Shown here: positions 8,568 through 17,677 of the stretch, piece after piece
Position numbering within the stretch: position 1 is the stretch's first letter
Layout of the letters: every line of letters starts with the position of its first letter
Origin: Bdellovibrio svalbardensis
GTDB taxonomy: Bacteria > Bdellovibrionota > Bdellovibrionia > Bdellovibrionales > Bdellovibrionaceae
Assembly (NCBI RefSeq): GCF_029531655.1
Contig: NZ_JANRMI010000002.1
Span: forward strand, 949,459 to 1,013,458
Direction: 5' to 3'
Length of the DNA: 64,000 bases
Made by a program: the position numbers and the translations under genes
Notes under the pieces: model-generated
What the model saw: only the letters and a program-made list of their open reading frames with translations
Told to the model about the DNA's origin: nothing
Database searches by the model: none

Positions 8568-9986
8568 TTACTCAAGGGCTTTCATGAGTTTTGTATAAAT
8601 GCCGTCGAATCCGCCGTTGCTCATGATGAGAATGACGTCGCCTGTTTTTGCACGAGACTTAAGAGCTTCGACGATATGATCGGCAGAATCAAAGGCTCCC
8701 GCAGTGACACCGGATTTTTGCAGATCCGCGACCAGCTCTTCACTGGAGAATCTGTCTTCGCTGTCGATCTTCGATTGATCGAAGGCTTTGGCCAAAAGAA
8801 CCTCGTGAGAGCCCTTAAACGCCTCCACGTAATCTTTTTGGAAGACTTTACGGCGAGACGTCGCACTTCTTGGTTCAAACACAGAGAAGACTTTTCTGCT
8901 TGGATATTTCTTCTGAATTCCCTTAACGGTTTCACGCACAGCTGTTGGATGATGCGCGAAATCTTCAATCACCAGAATGCCATTCGGCTCGCCCAAAATT
9001 TCCTGACGTCGTTTGACGCCTTCAAAAGACTCCATCGCGATTTGAATTCTGTTTTCCGAAAATCCAAGAATTTTCGACATTGCAATCACGGCTGTCGCAT
9101 TAAGAATATTATAATCCCCGGTGATTTGCATCGAGTATGGTCCTAGGATCTCACCTTTATGATGAACCTCAAAACCCACGCCTTTTTCATTCTGGAAAAG
9201 AACTTTCGCGCGGAAATCCGCCTCCGCTTTAAAGCCATAGGTGAATGAGTTTTTGCACTTAGCAAGTTTGCGCAACTCCAGGACATTCGCATCTTCCGCA
9301 CAAGCCAACAAAGTTCCATTTTCAGGAATCAAAGTCATCAAACGCGCAAAAGAATCTTTTACAGCTTGAAGGTCTTTATAAATATCTGCGTGATCGAACT
9401 CCACAGAAGTCAGAATCACATGTTTCGGCTTGTAATGAATGAACTTCGGTACTTTATCAAAGAAAGCCGTATCGTATTCATCACCCTCAATAATAAAATA
9501 ATTTCCCTCTGGATTTTTAAATGACTGAGAGAAATTCTTAGGAATACCACCGATCAAGAATCCCGGTTTCACTCCCGCATTTTCAGCAACCCAGGACATC
9601 ATCGATGTCGTGGTTGTTTTTCCATGAGTTCCTGAGATCACAACACTTTCGCGATCTGCGATAATCAACTCACCCATCGCTTTCGGCAAAGACGTATAGG
9701 GAATTCCCAACTTCATCAACTCTTGCGCCTCTTCGTTGCTCTTAGAGATGACGTTCCCTACGATAACAAAGTCCGGTTGAGGATGAAGATTTTCGGCCTT
9801 GTAGCCTTTTTGAATTGTGATTCCCAGACTTTCAAGCTGAGTCGACATCGGAGGATACGGATTCATATCACTGCCCGTGATCTTAAATCCGCGATCTTTC
9901 AATAAGCCCGCCATAGAGGCCATCGCCGTTCCGCAAATACCCATCAAGTGAATATGACAACCAGGTTTTAAATCCATTTCAAACAC
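8568..9986 (-). CDS. mpl: UDP-N-acetylmuramate:L-alanyl-gamma-D-glutamyl-meso-diaminopimelate ligase (Mpl)
   Basis: A 472-residue Mur ligase-family enzyme. The N-terminal Rossmann motif is HLMGICGTAM, with GSDMNPYPPMSTQLE typical of Mpl rather than MurC. The ATP loop is SGTHGKTTTT and the middle domain has IEGDEYDTAFFDK. Mpl attaches recovered murein tripeptide to UDP-MurNAc in the cytoplasm, letting the cell reuse wall peptides. The GTG start at 9986 overlaps the stop of the upstream serine hydrolase gene; ATG 9977 is an alternative with a longer spacer from AGAAGG. It is the last gene of the cluster running from 14574. Confidence 0.9.
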   Translation of the reverse strand: MFEMDLKPGCHIHLMGICGTAMASMAGLLKDRGFKITGSDMNPYPPMSTQLESLGITIQKGYKAENLHPQPDFVIVGNVISKSNEEAQELMKLGIPYTSLPKAMGELIIADRESVVISGTHGKTTTTSMMSWVAENAGVKPGFLIGGIPKNFSQSFKNPEGNYFIIEGDEYDTAFFDKVPKFIHYKPKHVILTSVEFDHADIYKDLQAVKDSFARLMTLIPENGTLLACAEDANVLELRKLAKCKNSFTYGFKAEADFRAKVLFQNEKGVGFEVHHKGEILGPYSMQITGDYNILNATAVIAMSKILGFSENRIQIAMESFEGVKRRQEILGEPNGILVIEDFAHHPTAVRETVKGIQKKYPSRKVFSVFEPRSATSRRKVFQKDYVEAFKGSHEVLLAKAFDQSKIDSEDRFSSEELVADLQKSGVTAGAFDSADHIVEALKSRAKTGDVILIMSNGGFDGIYTKLMKALE

Positions 9987-11040
9987 CAGACCTTCTGTAA
10001 TTTTCTACAATCCAATTATGTATTTCAGGGCGCAGTTTTGAAAAGGCTTTATTTTCAGATCCGTACAAAACGCGATTCGAGAGAACAATAACGCTCATAT
10101 CCATCTTAGGATCGTACCACATCGAGGTTCCAGTGAATCCCGTGTGTCCGATAGAATCTAAAGAGAAATAGGCTCCGCAGCTTGCGGATCCCGGCGTCGG
10201 CATCATATAACCCATCGCCCAGTCACCTTTTCCCTCTGGCAAAGCACGCTTTGCAAACAACTGAGCCGTTTTCTGACGAATGGAATAGCGAGCAATCCCC
10301 ATCAATTGCGAACGCAAATGCAGTGAATACCAGCCCACGTCATCGATACTGCCGAAAAGTCCAGCATGAGTCGAAACGCCTCCCATAGACCAGCAATTCA
10401 AGTCATGAACTTCGCCTTGTACCAATTTCTTACGAACAGGGCACTCCTCCGTCGGAGCAAACAAAGATGATTTGATTGAAGTCTGGTTGTCCGGATGGAA
10501 CTCCAGCGTGGTTCCCAGATAGAACTTGTTTTTAATGTCCGTCCAAACATCCAAGATGGGCTTATCAAAGAGTTTCTCAAGCACATAACTCAAAACAATA
10601 AATCCCACGTCAGAATAAATAGCAGTCTCTTGCTTTTCCAATTTCAAATTCTGCAGAATCCCACGAAGCTGCTCGCGACGTTGATCGCGCGGCAATGCCA
10701 TGTTGAGTTCCTGATAAAATGGCATCCACCAGGCAAGACCTGAGCTGTGAGTTAAGAGCTCTGTCAATTTTGTTTCTTTATGAGCAAACCAAGGAAGAAG
10801 ATCCGAAACTTTTGTCTCAAAATTCCATTTCCCCAACTCAAAGGCATACATCATCGCCTGCTGAGTAAAAATGATCTTCGTCAAACTCGCCAAATCATAA
10901 TAGGCATAGGTGTTGCCGACTGCGATATCACAGATGATTTTACCACCTTGATAAGCACGAACCATGACTCCTGGGGTTGTATCACGAATACGATCTTCAA
11001 GCTGAGTGATGAGATTTTTCTCAAGAACTGAGTATTTCAT
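9979..11040 (-). CDS. Serine beta-lactamase/PBP-like hydrolase, cytoplasmic
   Basis: A 353-residue member of the class C beta-lactamase / DD-peptidase-like family. The catalytic SxxK is S52LTK55 in YDLASLTK, the second motif is YSD (in AIYSDVGF, near 143) in place of YxN, and HTG lies near the C-terminus (HTGFTGTS). I see no signal peptide, so it probably acts in the cytoplasm. It overlaps mpl by eight bases and abuts the LD-carboxypeptidase gene at 11040. That neighbourhood suggests trimming of murein peptides or amino-sugar peptides during recycling, but the substrate is inferred from context only. Confidence 0.78.
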   Translation of the reverse strand: MKYSVLEKNLITQLEDRIRDTTPGVMVRAYQGGKIICDIAVGNTYAYYDLASLTKIIFTQQAMMYAFELGKWNFETKVSDLLPWFAHKETKLTELLTHSSGLAWWMPFYQELNMALPRDQRREQLRGILQNLKLEKQETAIYSDVGFIVLSYVLEKLFDKPILDVWTDIKNKFYLGTTLEFHPDNQTSIKSSLFAPTEECPVRKKLVQGEVHDLNCWSMGGVSTHAGLFGSIDDVGWYSLHLRSQLMGIARYSIRQKTAQLFAKRALPEGKGDWAMGYMMPTPGSASCGAYFSLDSIGHTGFTGTSMWYDPKMDMSVIVLSNRVLYGSENKAFSKLRPEIHNWIVENYRRSGV

Positions 11041-11972
11041 TAGGCTTTTCCCCCTGTCTGTATAGTGAGGTGCGCTTTTCCGCCTTCAAGCTGAAGGACG
11101 CACGAAGTATTGAAAGGCACCGGTCTTTGCACTGAAGCATGACCCGCTTCCAACCCTTTAAAGAGTGGAATATCCAGATCCTGAGCCCAGCGTTTAAACA
11201 CTAAATCAAAATTATTTTTACCAGTTGATGGCTCTTCTCCACCAATAAAGTCACCCAGGATAATGCCCTGGCATTTCTTTAGAACTCCCCCTTGACGGAA
11301 TTGTTCCAGCATCCGATCGATGCGATACCCACGCTCACCCAAATCTTCAATAAACAACAAAGACTTGTCAGCGTTAATCTGCCAAGGCGTTCCCATGGAA
11401 GATTGAAGAACCGTGAGGTTTCCACCGACTATTTTGGATTTTAAGCTTTTGATTTTCTTAGCCGAGTCATTCAAAGGTTTCAGTTTTTTAAACTCAACCG
11501 CCTTCTCCTGACCGAAAAGAATTCTATGCAGCTCTTTTTCATGTTTCGGAGAAACAAGTTTTCTGCCCAAACGATCCAAAAGGGGCGCATGCAAAGTGGG
11601 CCATCCCCATTCTTGAATCAAAAAAGTATGAATAGAGGTGATATCGCTAATACCAATAAGCAACTTCGGCTCTTTTGGTTTCTTTAGTTTCGCCAACATT
11701 GGAAGAAGACGATTGCTGCCGTAGCCCCCACGCAAACACCAGATCGTTCGGGAATCTTTCGATTCAATGGCGGCTTTTAAAAATGAAAAGCGCTGCTCAT
11801 CTTCATTGGCATGCAAGAAGTGCGGTTTTACCAACCCCTTCGGAATACGTGGAACCAACTTCCACTTAACCAAAAAATCATGCGCACCATCGATTTCATG
11901 AGGCTGCGACGGGTAGCCAGGAGCCACCACATCAACGATGTCATTTTCCTGCAAGAACTTCCAATGTTCCAC
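11040..11972 (-). CDS. ldcA: LD-carboxypeptidase (peptidase family S66, LdcA-like)
   Basis: A 310-residue S66 peptidase with the expected Ser-Glu-His triad and spacing: Ser109 in IGISDIT, Glu209 in FIEDLGE, and His278 in EAGHASVQ, close to the 115/217/285 of the Pseudomonas enzyme. RGGYGSNRLLP (81-91) is the conserved loop. LdcA removes the terminal D-Ala from murein tetrapeptide in the cytoplasm, making the tripeptide that Mpl uses. The gene meets purB at its start (shared base at 11972) and the serine hydrolase at its end, so the three downstream genes appear translationally coupled. Confidence 0.9.
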   Translation of the reverse strand: MEHWKFLQENDIVDVVAPGYPSQPHEIDGAHDFLVKWKLVPRIPKGLVKPHFLHANEDEQRFSFLKAAIESKDSRTIWCLRGGYGSNRLLPMLAKLKKPKEPKLLIGISDITSIHTFLIQEWGWPTLHAPLLDRLGRKLVSPKHEKELHRILFGQEKAVEFKKLKPLNDSAKKIKSLKSKIVGGNLTVLQSSMGTPWQINADKSLLFIEDLGERGYRIDRMLEQFRQGGVLKKCQGIILGDFIGGEEPSTGKNNFDLVFKRWAQDLDIPLFKGLEAGHASVQRPVPFNTSCVLQLEGGKAHLTIQTGGKA

Positions 11973-13258
11973 TACTTCACTCGTTTCAAAATATCTTTAA
12001 TAGTTTTTTTGTGCTTTTTACCAGTGAAGATCTCTTCAATCTCTTTTGGCTTCAAAAGGGCCCGAACATCATCGTCACCCATTAACTTGTCTTTCAAGTT
12101 TTCTCCAAAACCCAAAGAATGACAAAGCCGCTGAACCAAAGAGTAAGCATCTTCACGACGCATCCCTTTTGCCACCAAGGCCAGCAAAACATGAGAACTG
12201 AACAACTGACCTTGAGAGCTATCGATATTATCCATCATGCGTTTTTTATTCACATCCAGACCATCGAGCAAAATACTCATACGGGTCACGGCATAGTCTG
12301 CAACAATAAAGGCATCCGGGAAAATCACACGCTCAACAGAAGAATGTGAAATATCCCGTTCATGCCACAAAGCCACATCTTCAAGAGCTGCCACTGCATA
12401 GCCACGAAGCAACCGCGAAAGACCGGTGATATTTTCAGCGCTGATAGGATTTTTTTTATGAGGCATTGCCGAAGAGCCTTTTTGGCCCTTGGTAAACCCT
12501 TCAGTCACTTCACCCACGTCACTTCGTTGCAGATGACGAAGCTCAATAGCTAAACGTTCCAATCCAGTTCCAAGCATAGCCAGCGCCGTCATCATTTCCG
12601 CATGACGATCCCGAGGAATCACTTGGGTCGCAATCAGTTCAGGCTTCAACTTCAATTTTTTTGCAACCATCAACTCGACTTTTGGAGATTGACTTGAGTA
12701 AGTCCCAACAGCCCCACTCAATTTACAGATGGCCATATTATCAAGAGCATCTTTCACGCGTTTTTTATTACGACGAACCTCCGTCAGGAAACCCGCCATT
12801 TTAAAACCAAATGTCGTCGGCTCTGCAAACATGCCATGAGTGCGTCCGGCACACATAGTCTCTGCATGCTTGGTCACCAAACTTTTCAAAGATCTTTCAA
12901 GATTCAAAATTGAAAGCATCAAGACTTGTCCGGCTTCACGAACCTGCAAACTGAAGGCAGTGTCCAAAACATCCGATGAAGTCATTCCGAAGTGAACATA
13001 TTTTCCATGTGGACCAATATTCTCCGCCAGGTTACTGACAAAGGCGATCACATCGTGTTTGGTTTCTTTTTCAATTTCAGAAATTCGTTTTACATTAAAG
13101 CGAGCTTTCTGCGTGATGGTTTTTGCCGCGACCTTAGGAATAAGACCCAGTTGAGCCTGCACCTGAGCGACAGTCACCTCAACTTCCATCATCTTGCCAA
13201 ACTTATGATCCATATCCCAAAGAAGTCCCATCTCTGGGCGAGTGTATCTTTCGATCAC
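11972..13258 (-). CDS. purB: Adenylosuccinate lyase
   Basis: A 428-residue fumarase-superfamily lyase. The signature loop GSSAMPHKKNPISAEN carries the catalytic serine, and SSDVLDTAFSLQ and CAGRTHGMFAEPT are the other two conserved blocks. It cleaves adenylosuccinate and SAICAR in purine synthesis. I start it at GTG 13258 (VIERYTRPEMG), which matches the family N-terminus and forms a GTGA overlap with the upstream stop; the longer frame to 13333 would overlap that gene by about 80 bases. AAAGGA lies about nine bases upstream. Confidence 0.95.
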   Translation of the reverse strand: MIERYTRPEMGLLWDMDHKFGKMMEVEVTVAQVQAQLGLIPKVAAKTITQKARFNVKRISEIEKETKHDVIAFVSNLAENIGPHGKYVHFGMTSSDVLDTAFSLQVREAGQVLMLSILNLERSLKSLVTKHAETMCAGRTHGMFAEPTTFGFKMAGFLTEVRRNKKRVKDALDNMAICKLSGAVGTYSSQSPKVELMVAKKLKLKPELIATQVIPRDRHAEMMTALAMLGTGLERLAIELRHLQRSDVGEVTEGFTKGQKGSSAMPHKKNPISAENITGLSRLLRGYAVAALEDVALWHERDISHSSVERVIFPDAFIVADYAVTRMSILLDGLDVNKKRMMDNIDSSQGQLFSSHVLLALVAKGMRREDAYSLVQRLCHSLGFGENLKDKLMGDDDVRALLKPKEIEEIFTGKKHKKTIKDILKRVK

Positions 13259-14574
13259 GGAGTTTGATCCTTTCTTTCTTTGCTTCGTTGCATACGATCT
13301 TTCTGTTCTTTCAACAGCTTCTCTTTCCACCATGCAACGATACGTTCCTGAATACCTTCACTGCGAGCAAAGCTTGCACTCCAAGCATAATGAGACCATT
13401 CTTCCGGCCCATCGAGATGAAGGTTGCTGAAAGAAACCTTCCCACGACGCGTTTTCTGTTTCTCTGAAAAGACCGGATAGCGAGGGGCTCCGAGCTGAGC
13501 GTAAGTATAGTAATATTCCTGTGGGAAACTTAAAATCTGAACTTCCGCCAAAGACATACGGCGAGCCAAGTGATCATTCATGCGCACACTGCGCGTAGTG
13601 AGATACTCTTTATTGAATCTTTGTACTGTAGGAATTCGCATCCACACATCAAATTGATCTTCCAAAGAAGTGCGCTGCAAGACCATCATATTCTCATGAG
13701 TCCATGGAGAATACAGATCGTCGACCACCACCGTGTGCAGTGGAAGACTGTCACGTTCAAAGCATTGCTTCAGGCCAGCACGATAACGAACCCAACACCA
13801 CTCGGACTCAAGTGGTCCCTCAGAGAAGAAGTACTTTCCTAAACGTTCATTTAAAAAATAGCTCTCTTCGCTCGAAAGCATCCACACAATTTGCTCAAGG
13901 CGAAACAAGCCCTGCTTCTCTCCCGAGATTTCCAAACCGGTCACAGATTTACCGGCACCGAAAGATGCATCCACAATTTGTTGTGGCTCGAGAACTTCAA
14001 CACCTTTTGTGCGAAGCCATTCCAACGATCTTTCAAAACCCGCACGAGTCGCCTGACGTACGAAGAACGAAGACAAGATGGGAAGACACTCCCCTTCATT
14101 CGCACCTCGTGCATTCGGCATATAAGTCGTTCCCGCCCATTGATGTGCGAAATGCAAAAGCCAGCTTTGATCAAAATTAAAATCAGAGAGGTTTCTATAA
14201 AGCACTTTTGCATTCTTATCTAACACCGATGAGTACAAAAGATCTTTCACTTGGGAAGCCAAAGGGAGATTGTCGATCTTAAACTTTGTCAGCGGCCCCT
14301 TAAACTCGACCGGCCCCTCAGGAAGCCACAGAGAAAATCCATTCGGCACTTCCTCGAAAGCATCCTCAGAGTACAAGCGATCCACTTGTGATTCAGAAAT
14401 TCTTTCGTTCCGAAAAAAACCAAAGGGGCCTTCGATATCCTCTTTTGGCCAAACTCCAAGTTTGGATGAAACATCCACCAAGGTGGTTTTGATACCTTCT
14501 TGTGCAAGAGCCGCGGCCAACCAGTGGCCTCTTCCAAATGCTGAAACTATGATGATGGGATTTCCCAACTCCAT
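13255..14574 (-). CDS. Hypothetical protein with N-terminal Rossmann-like (FAD/NAD-binding) fold
   Basis: A 439-residue soluble protein. The first 30 residues form a beta-alpha-beta dinucleotide-binding pattern (IIVSAFGRGHWLAAALAQEG, then TTLVDVS), although the glycine spacing is SAFGRGHW rather than a clean GxGxxG. The remainder resembles a flavin oxidoreductase or amine-oxidase-like protein only loosely. The C-terminus is a charged helix rich in K, E and R. It overlaps purB by four bases and heads the purB-ldcA-mpl cluster. Function unknown; an FAD-dependent oxidoreductase is the best guess from the N-terminus. Confidence 0.6.
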   Translation of the reverse strand: MELGNPIIIVSAFGRGHWLAAALAQEGIKTTLVDVSSKLGVWPKEDIEGPFGFFRNERISESQVDRLYSEDAFEEVPNGFSLWLPEGPVEFKGPLTKFKIDNLPLASQVKDLLYSSVLDKNAKVLYRNLSDFNFDQSWLLHFAHQWAGTTYMPNARGANEGECLPILSSFFVRQATRAGFERSLEWLRTKGVEVLEPQQIVDASFGAGKSVTGLEISGEKQGLFRLEQIVWMLSSEESYFLNERLGKYFFSEGPLESEWCWVRYRAGLKQCFERDSLPLHTVVVDDLYSPWTHENMMVLQRTSLEDQFDVWMRIPTVQRFNKEYLTTRSVRMNDHLARRMSLAEVQILSFPQEYYYTYAQLGAPRYPVFSEKQKTRRGKVSFSNLHLDGPEEWSHYAWSASFARSEGIQERIVAWWKEKLLKEQKDRMQRSKERKDQTP

Positions 14575-14746
14575 GCTTGTTTGAACTCCTGCAAAAAGAT
14601 AATGAATTTTAGACCTAAATACTCCTAATGATTAGAAAATCAGGAACCCTCAAAGTCAAAGGTGCGCACTGCAGCGAAACCCTTTGGGGGACTTTTTCTT
14701 GAGGAAAAGCGCAGATGACTCTAGACTCAGCCGCCTGGAGGCTCCT

Positions 14747-15307
14747 ATGCGTCTTTTCGTCTCTCTTTTTATGCTCCTACTGGGCCTGACGGCTTCCGCT
14801 GAAAGCACAACATCTGCTCAGAATTTTTTCGAACTTTCTGCGACTGACATCTCTGGAAAGAAGGTCAATTTCTCAACCTACCGAGGCAAAGTGGTTTTAG
14901 TGGTCAATACCGCATCTCAATGCGGCTTCACTCCGCAACTCAAAGAACTCGAAGCAATGTACAAAAAATACGCAAATCGCGGATTCATCGTGCTGGCTTT
15001 CCCTTCAAATGATTTCAAACAGGAAAAAGGCGACAACACCGCAGTCAAAGGCTTCGCGGAAAAAGAGTACGGCGTGACTTTTCCATTTTTCGATAAAGCC
15101 CCGGTCACTGGCGCAGACAAACAACCGGTCTATCAGTTTCTGACTGAAAAGAAACCAGGACTTCTGCTGAAAGACGTCAGCTGGAACTTCGAAAAATTTC
15201 TAGTAAATCGCAAAGGGGAAGTCATCGAAAGATGGAGTTCGATCACCAAGCCCTCATCAGAAAAAGTCGTGGAGTCTGTCGAAAAAGCCCTCGGCGAACC
15301 TCTCTAA
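14747..15307 (+). CDS. Exported glutathione peroxidase-family protein (thiol peroxidase)
   Basis: A 186-residue protein with a clear signal peptide (residues 1-18, ending ASA), so the domain works in the periplasm. The thioredoxin-fold core has peroxidatic Cys59 in NTASQCGFT (cysteine, not selenocysteine), FPSNDF at 85-90, and Trp146 in SWNFEKF. In classical enzymes the FPxNQF glutamine is catalytic; here Asp89 occupies that place, a variation I have seen in bacterial relatives. Bacterial homologues usually use thioredoxin to reduce hydroperoxides. ATG 14747 has GGAGG five bases upstream. It is transcribed divergently from the gene at 14574. Confidence 0.87.
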   Translation: MRLFVSLFMLLLGLTASAESTTSAQNFFELSATDISGKKVNFSTYRGKVVLVVNTASQCGFTPQLKELEAMYKKYANRGFIVLAFPSNDFKQEKGDNTAVKGFAEKEYGVTFPFFDKAPVTGADKQPVYQFLTEKKPGLLLKDVSWNFEKFLVNRKGEVIERWSSITKPSSEKVVESVEKALGEPL

Positions 15308-15427
15308 GAGGACCTCAAACCGCAATCTTGTTTCAACTTGAGACACTCCAAAAAGTCTAGCCCTATTCTGGCACTTTTCTTTGAAGTTTTCCCCTCTTTC
15401 ATTCGATAATAATAAGAGGGGGAAATT

Positions 15428-16228
15428 GTGAAAACCACGGGGATTATTCTTCATTCCGGCCTTCTGGCATTTTTGATCGGGATTAGCTTTGCTTTGCCTT
15501 CGACGGCACAGGCACAATTATTGACCCCATCTTCTTCAGACCAGAAACATTATTTAATCGCGCAATCTGAGCCCGACGAGGCTTACGATCCATTTTCTGA
15601 CTACAGTGAGTTCGACGAGGATTCTGACGAAGAAGCCGACGTGAATTTCTTCCGCAATGGTCGCTTTCTAACTGTAGGCATCGCGGCGGGATATCGTGGC
15701 TTTACCGGCAACTTCGCAGATCAATATTCGGCTGCTCCTGATTTTGGATTGTATCTGACTTACTTCTTCGATCTTCGCCTGGCAATGTCTTTGGGTTTCC
15801 AAACAGGCGATCACAACGTGAAGTTCACTGCCAACGACAAGGCTGTCACCTATTCAGGAAATGTCTCGATCACATCCATTAACTTTGACTTAAAGTACTA
15901 CATGAACACTCAAAATGTGACTCGCGGCCTTGCCGATCTGAATCCATATATCTTGGGTGGTCTTGGACAATTCTACCGAACTTATACCTTGTCAGGTCTT
16001 GATGGCTACAGCCGTGACTCTACCATGGGGTTTGATATCGGAGCCGGCCTGGAGATCCCTTTGATGCGCAAGAAAGCCTTTTTGGGCATTCAAGGCACCT
16101 ATCACTATGTGAATTTCTCTGATGAAAACAAGACCCGCGTTTCAAATGGCGGTGGCACAGATGTTCTGGATAAGCCACTCTCTGGCGATATGTATGATGT
16201 GCTCTTCATCCTTGGGATGAATTTCTAA
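15428..16228 (+). CDS. Outer-membrane beta-barrel protein of unknown function
   Basis: A 266-residue protein with a signal peptide of about 30 residues ending STAQA. An acidic, disordered stretch rich in D and E follows (about 50-75), then alternating beta strands (RFLTVGIAAGYRGF, LYLTYFFDLRLAMSLGF) and a terminal phenylalanine in FILGMNF, the signature of an outer-membrane barrel. The length fits 8-10 strands, as in OmpW/OmpA-like porins. The GTG start has GAGGGGG upstream. A terminator follows at 16284. It may be a surface or adhesion protein; function unknown. Confidence 0.75.
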   Translation: MKTTGIILHSGLLAFLIGISFALPSTAQAQLLTPSSSDQKHYLIAQSEPDEAYDPFSDYSEFDEDSDEEADVNFFRNGRFLTVGIAAGYRGFTGNFADQYSAAPDFGLYLTYFFDLRLAMSLGFQTGDHNVKFTANDKAVTYSGNVSITSINFDLKYYMNTQNVTRGLADLNPYILGGLGQFYRTYTLSGLDGYSRDSTMGFDIGAGLEIPLMRKKAFLGIQGTYHYVNFSDENKTRVSNGGGTDVLDKPLSGDMYDVLFILGMNF

Positions 16229-16247
16229 AAAGAATAAAATAGACCCT

Positions 16248-16266
16248 ACTCCGGTGAAGCCGGAGT
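16248..16266. repeat. Intergenic palindrome, ACTCCG-type family (family A)
   Basis: ACTCCGG-TGAAG-CCGGAGT, perfect 7-bp arms, lies between the barrel gene stop and its terminator. GCCAGCAAGC follows, similar to the flank of other copies. Confidence 0.8.
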
Positions 16267-16283
16267 GCCAGCAAGCTAAATTT

Positions 16284-16314
16284 AAAGACCATCCGGAAGG
16301 ATGGTCTTTTTCGT
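16284..16314. terminator. Terminator between convergent genes
   Basis: AAAGACCATCC (16284-16294) pairs with GGATGGTCTTT (16299-16309) and has a T tract on the plus side. It serves the barrel gene and may also act on the minus-strand transporter ending at 16316. Confidence 0.85.
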
Positions 16315-16315
16315 T

Positions 16316-17677
16316 TTAGAATAAGCTCAAGACTTGTAGAACAAACCCCAGTCCAATAATTGCCGGAGCAACCCACTTCAAAACAAAGATCCAATGCGGA
16401 TACATGGAGTAGCTAACGAACTTATCCTTATCGATGAAACTGACTTCTTTTTCTTTCTCGGAAGTTCCCTTATAGAAAGCCAACAAAATCGCCAACGCCA
16501 CCAAAGGCAAGAACCAGTTGATTAAAAGAGAATCCAACGACTCAATCAAAGATCGCCCACCCACACGGACGGCTTTAAGAACAGAACTGGACAGCGCAGG
16601 GAGTATCGCCAACAACAGGGCCACAAGCCCCGAATACCAAGTGGCGCGCACCCGTCCGATATTTTTCTTGGTATCAACAAAATTGGAAACAACAACTTCC
16701 AGCAAACCAATACTGGCATTCAACGCCGCCATGTAAAGACAGACAAAGAAGGCCAAACCAAATAAGGTCCCGCCGTGAATCCCTAATAAATACCGCGGCA
16801 AAACTTCAAACATCAATGCCGGGTCCGTCAGAGGCACATTGGAAGCCTGAAAGGCCACTGGAAAGATCATCATGACCGCCACCAGGGAAATCAAGCTGTC
16901 GACCAAGGCCACGCGGAAACCCGCAGTCGGAACATGGTCTTCATCACGCATATAAGAGCCGTAAGTCACCATCGTTCCGAAACCCAAAGACAAAGTGAAG
17001 AACACATGCCCCAAAGCATGATTCAAAGAAGACATCGTCAATTTTGAGAAATCTGGATAGAAAAGAAACCGCACCACTTCAGGAGTTGAAGGCAAAGAAA
17101 AAGACTTCACCAAAAGCACAATCACCAGAGCCGCAAACAAAGGCATCATATAACTGATCCAACGCTCGAGACCTTCCTGAACACCTTTTACAACCACCAC
17201 AACGGTGATCAAGATGTGAGCGCTGGCAAGCATAAGCTGCAACCAGCCATTACCCATCAACGCTGCCAAATTTGTTTTACTGGAAGCACTTTCGTAATCA
17301 GAAAATAAAGAGACAAAAAATTGGGTCATAAAATGCAAAACCCAACCACTAATCACGGCATAGTAAGAAAAAACAACGATGGTCAGAATTACCGCCAGAC
17401 GCCCAGCCCATTTAAATCCCGTATTGGATTTCTGCGCCATCTGCTGAGTCGCCACCATCACCGACTTCCGTGTATTCTTGCCTAGCATCAACTCAGCAAT
17501 CAACATCGGAGCCCCAATAGCCAATGCCATAAAAACATAGAGGAGGATAAAAGCTCCTCCTCCATTTTCACCCACGACATAAGGGAATCGCCAAAGATTT
17601 CCAAGACCACAGGCAGAGCCAATGGCCAAAAGATAAAATCCAAAGCGTGTTCGCCAAGCGCCGCGTTTTGCTGCCAC
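16316..17677 (-). CDS. Sodium:neurotransmitter symporter-family (NSS) amino-acid transporter
   Basis: A 453-residue polytopic protein of the bacterial NSS length (11-12 helices). The family signature is near the N-terminus: GSACGLGNLWRFPYVVGENG, which holds the sodium and substrate site of helix 1. Helix 6 shows FFTLSLGFGTMVTYGSYM. Members such as LeuT, TnaT and MhsT import amino acids or derivatives with sodium. The GTG start overlaps the der stop codon by one base, so it is the last gene of the iscS-der operon; AAGGGTGG is the ribosome site. Amino-acid uptake would suit a predator living on prey contents; the substrate is not readable. Confidence 0.9.
   Translation of the reverse strand: MAAKRGAWRTRFGFYLLAIGSACGLGNLWRFPYVVGENGGGAFILLYVFMALAIGAPMLIAELMLGKNTRKSVMVATQQMAQKSNTGFKWAGRLAVILTIVVFSYYAVISGWVLHFMTQFFVSLFSDYESASSKTNLAALMGNGWLQLMLASAHILITVVVVVKGVQEGLERWISYMMPLFAALVIVLLVKSFSLPSTPEVVRFLFYPDFSKLTMSSLNHALGHVFFTLSLGFGTMVTYGSYMRDEDHVPTAGFRVALVDSLISLVAVMMIFPVAFQASNVPLTDPALMFEVLPRYLLGIHGGTLFGLAFFVCLYMAALNASIGLLEVVVSNFVDTKKNIGRVRATWYSGLVALLLAILPALSSSVLKAVRVGGRSLIESLDSLLINWFLPLVALAILLAFYKGTSEKEKEVSFIDKDKFVSYSMYPHWIFVLKWVAPAIIGLGFVLQVLSLF

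Noticed and set aside
8559..9146. A 195-residue plus-strand frame opposite mpl
   Set aside because: mpl motifs are intact on the minus strand and the antisense product has no recognisable features.
13256..13333. Upstream extension of purB by 25 residues
   Set aside because: The extension overlaps the preceding gene by 79 bases and adds residues absent from the family; GTG 13258 gives the normal N-terminus.
13704..14180. A 158-residue plus-strand frame opposite the Rossmann-like gene
   Set aside because: Composition is typical of antisense translation and the minus-strand gene is coupled to purB.
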